A stretch of 64,000 nucleotides of DNA from JBEVJK01 sp963791325 (GTDB lineage: Bacteria > Pseudomonadota > Alphaproteobacteria > Rhizobiales > Rhizobiaceae), in NCBI GenBank assembly GCA_963791325.1, contig CAWBRU010000003.1:62001-126000 (forward strand), read 5' to 3'. Position numbers and translations under genes: made by a program. The notes under the pieces were generated by a model. It was not told the origin of the DNA and did no database searches. It saw only the letters and a program-made list of their open reading frames with translations. Positions 58,508 through 64,000 of the stretch are shown piece after piece (the first letter of the stretch is position 1; every line of letters begins with the position of its first letter).

Positions 58508-58880
58508 ACTGCCGCCCGGCAAAAATCCCCGGCACATGGACCGGCCAGCGGCGCGGCAGCACCGCCACCATGTCGTAGCGCAACGACAGCCTGGCGTGGT
58601 CGCGCTGCTTGGCCAGCCACAGGTCTCCGGCTGCCTCGATGCGCCGCTCCGACGGCCGGCCGATCGCCTCCATGGCCGAGGCCAAGGTCGGCCGCACCTT
58701 GACCTCGACGATCAGCACCAGATCGCCGCGCCGCGCCACCAGATCGATCTCGCCGAGCCGGGTGCGATAGCGGCGGGCGATGATTCGATAGCCTTTGAGC
58801 ATCAGCGCAGCAGCAGCGAGCCATTCGCCGCGATGGCCGCGGCGATAGGCGAGGCGACGCGCGGCGACGGACCTAGGCAC
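58503..58880 (-). CDS. yraN: YraN/UPF0102-family nuclease-like protein
   Basis: The 125-residue protein has the restriction-endonuclease-like UPF0102 pattern: GEWLAAAALMLKGYRIIARRYRT (about 18-40), GEIDLVARRGDLVLIVEVKVR with the active-site Asp and E-x-K (about 45-65). The family usually follows rsmI. The GTG at 58880 overlaps the rsmI stop by 8 bp, which supports that start and coupling. Cellular role poorly known. The stop lies in repeat copy D. Confidence 0.87.
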   Translation of the reverse strand: MPRSVAARRLAYRRGHRGEWLAAAALMLKGYRIIARRYRTRLGEIDLVARRGDLVLIVEVKVRPTLASAMEAIGRPSERRIEAAGDLWLAKQRDHARLSLRYDMVAVLPRRWPVHVPGIFAGRQF

Positions 58881-59782
58881 GGCGCGCAGGGTTGAGCTTG
58901 AGCAGCCGGCGGTAGAGCTCCGACTTGGCGATGCCGGTCTTCCTGGCGGCTTCGGCCGCGGCTTTGGCGGCGGGGCGGCCTTCGGCCAACTCGAGCAGCA
59001 GCGCATCGACGTCGGCAGCGGACGTCTCCGGGGCCGCCGGCGGCGGTTCAACGACGATGACGATCTCTCCCTTGGGCGAGGGGCCGGCGGCGAAGGTCGC
59101 AGCCAGCTCGGCCAGCGGCGCCGCAGAGATCTCCTCATAGAGCTTGGTCAGTTCGCGCCCCACCGCCGCCCGCCGCAGCCCGCCGAGAATCTCGGCCATG
59201 GCGGCCAGCGTGGCGGCGACGCGGCGCGGCGATTTCGAACACCACCAGCGTCGCCGGAACCGCGGCCAGCTGGTTGAGCCGCGCCTGGCGCTGGCCTGCC
59301 TTGACCGGCAGGAAGCCGGTGAACAGGAAGGTGTCGGAGGGCAGCCCGGAGGCAGTCAGCGCGGCGAGCACGGCCGAAGCGCCGGGGATCGGCACGACCC
59401 GGCAGCCTGCTGCCGCCGCCTGCCCAACCAGCCGATAACCTGGGTCGGAAATCAGCGGCGTGCCGGCATCCGAGACCAGCGCGACCGACTTGCCTTCCGT
59501 GAGCGCGGCCAGCAAGCGCGAGCCCGCCTCGGCGGCGTTGTGCTCGTGATAGGCGGTCAGCCGCCGCCGCATGCCGTAGCGCTCCAGCAGGATGCGGGTG
59601 ACGCGGGTGTCCTCGCAGGCGATCACGTCGGCGGCGGCCAGTGTCTCGAGCGCCCGTAAGGTGATGTCGGCCAGATTGCCGATCGGCGTGGCGACGAGGT
59701 AGAGCGCCGGCTCGATCTGCCGGGCGGTGAACTCGGCCTGGCCGATCAGATAGCGGCGGGGTGTCTCGGCAGCGCGCTCCAT
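58873..59782 (-). pseudogene. rsmI: 16S rRNA (cytidine-2'-O)-methyltransferase RsmI, frameshifted
   Basis: RsmI methylates the ribose of C1402 in 16S rRNA. From the ATG at 59782 the frame gives YLVATPIGNLADITLRAL, CEDTRVT, LVSDAGTPLISDPGY and GFLPVKAG, ending correctly with TLVVFE. The next expected residues SPRRVAATLAAMAEILGG lie in another frame and continue to the stop at 58873 with VGRELTKLYEE. A single extra A in GAAATCG (59233-59235) accounts for the shift. All other parts are intact, so it is either a very recent mutation or an assembly error. The rsmI-yraN pair is normal. Confidence 0.88.
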
Positions 59783-59850
59783 GGCCCCTGTCTCGCATGG
59801 TTGCGGTCGGGACGAAATACCCGCCTGCGCCGGCTCTTCGCCGGCCGCCC

Positions 59851-60360
59851 TCAGGGCTGCGCTGCGTCGCGCGCCATCAGCACCACCTCGCCATAGATCG
59901 AGCTGCGGGCCCCGAGCGGATGAAAGCCGGCCTTGGCATAGGCGCGCAGCGCTCGGACGTTGTCGGGATGCGGATCGATGATGGCACGCGGCGCGCCTTC
60001 GCTGAACAAAAGCTCGCTGAATTGCCGCAGCATGGCGGAGCCATGCCCGATGCCGACCAGTTCGGCAGGGCCGATCGACAGGTCGACGCCGATCGTCCCG
60101 AACGGCTGGTCGCGATATGGATGATCGTCCTCCAGATGCGGGTCGTAGCTCTGCAGATAGGCGATCGGCCGGCCGCCGAGCTCGACGATCAGCGGCTCCA
60201 CCGAAGGGCTGTCGAGATGGCCTTCGATCAACGCCAGTTCGGCTGCCGCATCGCCCCACCACATGGCCCAATGCGGCTCGCTCATCCAGCCGGCGACCAG
60301 CGCCAGGTCGTCCCTTGCGAGGCCACGGAAGCTGTAGCGCGGCAGCGCCTCACGCCGCAT
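59851..60360 (-). CDS. GNAT acetyltransferase resembling aminoglycoside 6'-N-acetyltransferases
   Basis: The 169-residue protein has the AAC(6')-I-type layout: YSFRGLARDDLALVAGWM at the start, WWGD, DLSIGPAELVGIGHGSAML with acetyl-CoA residues, and DPHPDNVRALRAYAKAGF. This latter motif is also found in a chromosomal GNAT that sits between hslV and hslU in many Rhizobiales, and the gene here overlaps the end of hslV by 11 bp in that position. So it is probably that chromosomal gene rather than an acquired resistance gene. Substrate unknown. Confidence 0.8.
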   Translation of the reverse strand: MRREALPRYSFRGLARDDLALVAGWMSEPHWAMWWGDAAAELALIEGHLDSPSVEPLIVELGGRPIAYLQSYDPHLEDDHPYRDQPFGTIGVDLSIGPAELVGIGHGSAMLRQFSELLFSEGAPRAIIDPHPDNVRALRAYAKAGFHPLGARSSIYGEVVLMARDAAQP

Positions 60361-60898
60361 CGATCGATTCGACGATGATGTTGTGATTGGTATAGACGCA
60401 GATATCGGCGGCGATCTGCATGGCCCTGCGGGCAATCGCCTCGGCGTCCTTGTCGGTGTCGAGCAGCGCCCGGGCTGCGGCGAGGGCGTAGTTGCCGCCC
60501 GAGCCGATCGCCATCACGCCGCTTTCCGGTTCAAGCACGTCGCCGGTGCCGGTCAGCGCCAGCGACACGGACTTGTCGGCGACCAGCATCATCGCCTCGA
60601 GCCGCCGCAGATAGCGGTCGGTGCGCCAGTCCTTGGCGAGCTCCACGCAGGCGCGGGTGAGCTGGTCCGGATATTGCTCCAGCTTGGCCTCGAGCCGCTC
60701 GAGCAGGGTGAAGGCGTCGGCGGTGGCCCCGGCGAAGCCGGCAATCACATTGCCTTTGCCGAGCCGGCGCACCTTCTTGGCATTGCCTTTCATGATCGTC
60801 TGGCCGAGGCTGACCTGGCCGTCGCCGGCGATCACCACCTTGCCGCCCTTGCGCACGGTGATGATGGTCGTGGCGTGCATGGATTGTTCATTCGACAT
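60350..60898 (-). CDS. hslV: ATP-dependent protease peptidase subunit HslV
   Basis: HslV is the threonine peptidase of the HslUV protease. The 182-residue protein has the catalytic threonine in ATTIITVRKGGKVVIAGDGQ after a short leader of 8-9 residues, KVRRLGKGNVIAGFAGATADAF, MLVADK and GSGGNYALAAARALL. The ATG at 60898 follows CGGAG; an upstream ATG adds 12 residues. The hslU ATPase gene, usually close by, is not in the window. It is divergent from hisB. Confidence 0.93.
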   Translation of the reverse strand: MSNEQSMHATTIITVRKGGKVVIAGDGQVSLGQTIMKGNAKKVRRLGKGNVIAGFAGATADAFTLLERLEAKLEQYPDQLTRACVELAKDWRTDRYLRRLEAMMLVADKSVSLALTGTGDVLEPESGVMAIGSGGNYALAAARALLDTDKDAEAIARRAMQIAADICVYTNHNIIVESIDAA

Positions 60899-61074
60899 CG
60901 CGTTCTCCGATTTCCGCTCCGTCCCATCCGGCAACAGCGCGTTACGAGCTTGGATTTGCAGTTGGATGCATATCTATGCGCAGCCCCGGGCTTTCACAAC
61001 GCGGCGCGCCGAAACTGGCGTTCTGCCGCCGGGGCTGGTAGAAGGCTGCCGCCTCGACACAACGGAAATGGCCC

Positions 61075-61686
61075 ATGGCCTCGCAGCCTGCAGCGCGTGC
61101 GGCAGATGTCAGCCGCAAGACCGGCGAAACGGAGATCTCCGTCGCGGTGCAAATCGACGGCACCGGGCGGGCGGCGATTGCCACGGGCGTCGGCTTCTTC
61201 GACCATATGCTGGAGCAGCTTGCCCGCCATTCGCTGATCGACATGGAGGTCAGCGCCACAGGCGACCGCCACATCGACGATCACCACACCGTCGAGGACA
61301 CCGGCATTGCGCTCGGCCAAGCCTTGTCGCAAGCGCTCGGCGAGCGGCGCGGCATCGTCCGCTACGCTTCGCTCGACCTTGCCATGGACGAGACGCTGAC
61401 GCGCGCCGCCGTCGACGTCTCCGGCCGTCCCTTCCTGGTTTGGGATGTCGCCTTCAGCGCCGCCAAAATCGGCAGCTTCGACACCGAGCTGGTGCGCGAG
61501 TTCTTCCAGGCGCTCGCCCAGCATGCCGGAATCACCCTGCATGTCGCCAACCTCTACGGCGCCAACAACCACCACAGGGCCGAAACGTGCTTCAAGGCGG
61601 TGGCGCGGGTCCTGCGTGCCGCCTTCGCGCTCGATCAGCGCCAGGCCGGGTCGGTGCCCTCCACCAAGGGCAGTCTGAAGGGCTGA
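61075..61686 (+). CDS. hisB: Imidazoleglycerol-phosphate dehydratase
   Basis: HisB removes water from imidazoleglycerol phosphate in histidine synthesis. The 203-residue protein shows the metal-binding clusters GFFDHMLEQLARHS and DDHHTVEDTGIALGQAL, repeated in its second half as HVANLYGANNHHRAETCFKA. Length is that of the monofunctional enzyme. It starts the his operon hisB-DUF2628-hisH-hisA-hisF. Confidence 0.95.
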   Translation: MASQPAARAADVSRKTGETEISVAVQIDGTGRAAIATGVGFFDHMLEQLARHSLIDMEVSATGDRHIDDHHTVEDTGIALGQALSQALGERRGIVRYASLDLAMDETLTRAAVDVSGRPFLVWDVAFSAAKIGSFDTELVREFFQALAQHAGITLHVANLYGANNHHRAETCFKAVARVLRAAFALDQRQAGSVPSTKGSLKG

Positions 61687-61689
61687 TCG

Positions 61690-62172
61690 ATGGCGAGCTA
61701 TGTGGTCCTCGAGCCCAATTCGAACGAACTTCACGGGGTCGACACGGTGTTCGTCCGCGACGGCCTGAGATGGCTCGCGTTTCTGTTTCCGGTTTTCTGG
61801 CTGCTCTGGCACCGGTTGTGGATCGAGGCAGCCCTGGCGCTGGCACTGGCGCTCGGGATCGGCGCGCTCGCCACTTTGGAGGGGTTCGCCGGCGGCACCC
61901 TGCTGTCGCTGCTGGTGGCGCTGTTCTTCGGGCTCGAGGCGCCGGCGCTCTATCTGGCGGCCTTGCGCCGACGCGGCTGGCGCGAGGTCGGCCTGGTCGA
62001 GGCCGATTCTGCTGCCGATGCGGAGACGCGCTATCTGGCCGAGACCGTCGCCCAGCCCGCTGCGCCCGCCGGCCGCGAGACACGCCGATCCGCGGAGCCG
62101 ATTGCCTCCTCCGTTCCGCCCGGCGGGCGGGGACAGAGCGCCGGGCTGCTGTTCAACCCGGGCCGCAGTTAG
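61690..62172 (+). CDS. DUF2628 membrane protein in the his operon
   Basis: The 160-residue protein starts MASYVVLEPNSNELHGVDTV, followed by two to three hydrophobic segments (FLFPVFWLLWHRLWIEAALALALALGIGA and TLLSLLVALFFGLEAPALY, roughly residues 32-95) and a soluble tail. DUF2628 proteins sit between hisB and hisH in many Rhizobiales, with no known role in histidine synthesis. It lies 3 bp after hisB and 2 bp before hisH. Confidence 0.88.
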   Translation: MASYVVLEPNSNELHGVDTVFVRDGLRWLAFLFPVFWLLWHRLWIEAALALALALGIGALATLEGFAGGTLLSLLVALFFGLEAPALYLAALRRRGWREVGLVEADSAADAETRYLAETVAQPAAPAGRETRRSAEPIASSVPPGGRGQSAGLLFNPGRS

Positions 62173-62174
62173 CC

Positions 62175-62825
62175 ATGCGCGTCGCCATCATCGACTACGG
62201 CTCCGGCAATTTGCGCTCCGCGCTCAAGGCCCTCGAGCGGGCGGCGCGCGAAACCGGGGTCGAAGCGGAGATCGTGCTCACTGCGGCTCCCGAGGTCGTT
62301 GCCGGCGCCGACAGGATCGTTCTGCCCGGCGTCGGCGCGTTTGCCGATTGCCGCGCCGGCCTCGGAGCGCTGTCCGGCATGGATGCCGCGCTCGACGAGG
62401 CGGTGGTGACCCGCGGCCGCCCATTCCTCGGCATCTGCGTCGGCATGCAGCTGATGGGCAGCCGCGGACTGGAAAAGCAGATCACGCAGGGCCTGGGCTG
62501 GATCCCCGGGGACGTGCGGCAGATCGCGCCGGCCGATCCTGCGCTCAAAGTGCCGCAGATCGGCTGGAACACCATCAGCCTGGCACAGGAGCACCCGCTG
62601 TTTGCCGGCATTGCGACCGGAGACAGCGGCCTGCACGCCTATTTCGTCCACTCCTACCAGCTCGAGGCCGCGCACCCCGAGGATGTCCTGGCGCGTGCCG
62701 ATTACGGCGGTCCGGTGACCGCCGCCGTCGCCCGCGGCAACGTCGCCGGCACCCAATTCCACCCCGAGAAAAGCCAGGCGCTCGGCCTCGCTTTGCTCGG
62801 CAATTTCCTTGGCTGGGCGCCATGA
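62175..62825 (+). CDS. hisH: Imidazole glycerol phosphate synthase, glutaminase subunit
   Basis: HisH supplies ammonia to HisF. The 216-residue class I glutamine amidotransferase has IIDYGSGNLRS at the start, the nucleophile cysteine in GICVGMQLM (about residue 92) and the His-Glu pair in TQFHPEKSQ (about 198). The stop overlaps the hisA start as ATGA. Confidence 0.96.
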   Translation: MRVAIIDYGSGNLRSALKALERAARETGVEAEIVLTAAPEVVAGADRIVLPGVGAFADCRAGLGALSGMDAALDEAVVTRGRPFLGICVGMQLMGSRGLEKQITQGLGWIPGDVRQIAPADPALKVPQIGWNTISLAQEHPLFAGIATGDSGLHAYFVHSYQLEAAHPEDVLARADYGGPVTAAVARGNVAGTQFHPEKSQALGLALLGNFLGWAP

Positions 62826-63561
62826 TCCTGTTCCCGGCGATCGATCTGAAGGACGGCCAATGCGTGCGGCTGAAGCTCGGCGCGATGGACCAGGCGACCA
62901 TCTACAATCCCGACCCCGCCGAGCAGGCGCGCAGCTTCGAGACGCAAGGCTTCGAATGGCTGCATGTCGTGGATCTCGACGGCGCCTTCGCCGGTGAGCC
63001 GGTCAACGGCCATGCCGTCGATGCCATCCTCGCCGCCACCACCAATCCGGTCCAGCTCGGCGGCGGCATCCGCACCTTGACGCAGATCGAGCGCTGGCTG
63101 GACAAGGGCATTGCCCGGGTGATCCTCGGCACCGTCGCGGTCAGGGAGCCCGTTCTGGTCAGGGAAGCCTGCCGGCTGTTTCCCGAGCAAGTGGCGGTCG
63201 GCATCGACGCCCGCGGCGGCCAGGTTGCGGTCGCCGGCTGGGCGGAAAGTGCCGACCTCGACGCCATCGAGCTCGCGCAGCGTTTCGAAGGCGCGGGCGT
63301 CGCGGCGGTGATCTATACCGACATCGATCGCGACGGCGTCTTGGCCGGCATCAATTGGCCCGCCACCATCGAGCTCGCCGAGGCGGTGACCATCCCGGTG
63401 ATCGCCTCCGGCGGCCTGGCCTCCATGGACGACATCGTGCGCTTGGCGCAACCCGATGCCATCCGGCTCGAGGGCGCGATCAGCGGCCGCGCCCTCTATG
63501 ACGGCCGCATCGATCCGGGCGCGGCGCTGGCGATCCTCAAGGGACGCCGGGGAGCCTTGGG

Positions 63562-63565
<4 letters not shown>
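62822..63565 (+). CDS. hisA: ProFAR isomerase (HisA)
   Basis: HisA isomerises ProFAR to PRFAR. The 247-residue barrel has the catalytic aspartate in FPAIDLKDGQCVRLK (residue 8), QLGGGIRTL, GIDARGG, the second catalytic aspartate in YTDIDRDG and PVIASGGL. It overlaps hisH and hisF by 4 bp each (ATGA), so the three are translationally coupled. Confidence 0.96.

Positions 63566-64000
<435 letters not shown>

Noticed and set aside
59786..59850. Possible terminator hairpin with GCCGGC arms between the GNAT gene and rsmI
   Set aside because: The arms are only six bases, there is no T run, and GC-rich six-mers of this kind are expected by chance here.

Overview
The window is about two-thirds G+C and densely coded. 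Its gene content points to an alphaproteobacterium of the order Hyphomicrobiales (Rhizobiales). The evidence is a Sinorhizobium-type agl alpha-glucoside operon with intact gene order, the hslV <-> hisB-DUF2628-hisH-hisA-hisF arrangement, many ABC-type sugar and nucleoside importers, and five or six copies of the roughly 105-bp palindromic intergenic repeat typical of this order (RIME1-like). The genus cannot be fixed from the sequence alone. No rRNA, tRNA, CRISPR array, insertion sequence or phage gene was seen.

Layout. 1-9227: aromatic and small-molecule catabolism. It holds a flavin monooxygenase/old-yellow-enzyme fusion (2-aminobenzoyl-CoA or salicylyl-CoA type), a divergent formamidase-like hydrolase, a lone Lrp/AsnC ligand-binding domain, deoC plus a double-domain aldehyde dehydrogenase, an FAH-family hydrolase and a class III cyclase. 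9381-13587: an amino-sugar operon (GlcNAc kinase, SIS-domain isomerase/deaminase, nagA) that also carries an acetylpolyamine-amidohydrolase-like gene. 13598-21404: the aglR / aglEFGAK regulon, with two identical LacI-type operator cores. 21422-29266: a cyclase remnant, an AraC regulator, a PhyH-family dioxygenase, a ribose-type ABC importer, a PfkB kinase, RbsD and a PanB-like protein. 30137-42254: a BMP-type nucleoside importer followed by VOC, amidohydrolase/deaminase, two SDRs, nucleoside hydrolase, pyrimidine phosphorylase (DeoA), a PPC-domain protein and a frameshifted metallo-beta-lactamase-fold hydrolase. 42251-48698: an acyltransferase, a SABATH-type methyltransferase, a class II aldolase with a damaged start, a histone H1-like protein and several small genes. 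49454-64000: housekeeping genes comM, an AI-2E-type transporter, gyrB, an esterase, a P450, yraN, rsmI (frameshifted), a GNAT gene, hslV and the his operon, which runs off the end inside hisF.

How the parts fit. The window is mainly a scavenging region for carbohydrates and nucleosides. Imported alpha-glucosides are cleaved by AglA. Amino sugars are phosphorylated, deacetylated and deaminated. A pentose-like sugar is imported, phosphorylated and possibly oxidised. Nucleosides are deaminated, hydrolysed or phosphorolysed, and DeoC plus aldehyde dehydrogenase could take up the resulting deoxyribose phosphate.

Unusual points. Two genes (the MBL hydrolase and rsmI) are clearly broken by single frameshifts and a third (the class II aldolase) probably is at its 5' end. 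GyrB carries Asn where nearly all gyrases have Asp in the EGDSAGG motif. The palindromic repeats supply the stop codons of neighbouring genes. hslV and its usual GNAT neighbour are present without hslU behind them. The AraC-PhyH-ABC-kinase-RbsD-PanB-like cluster looks like the best candidate for an undescribed catabolic route.
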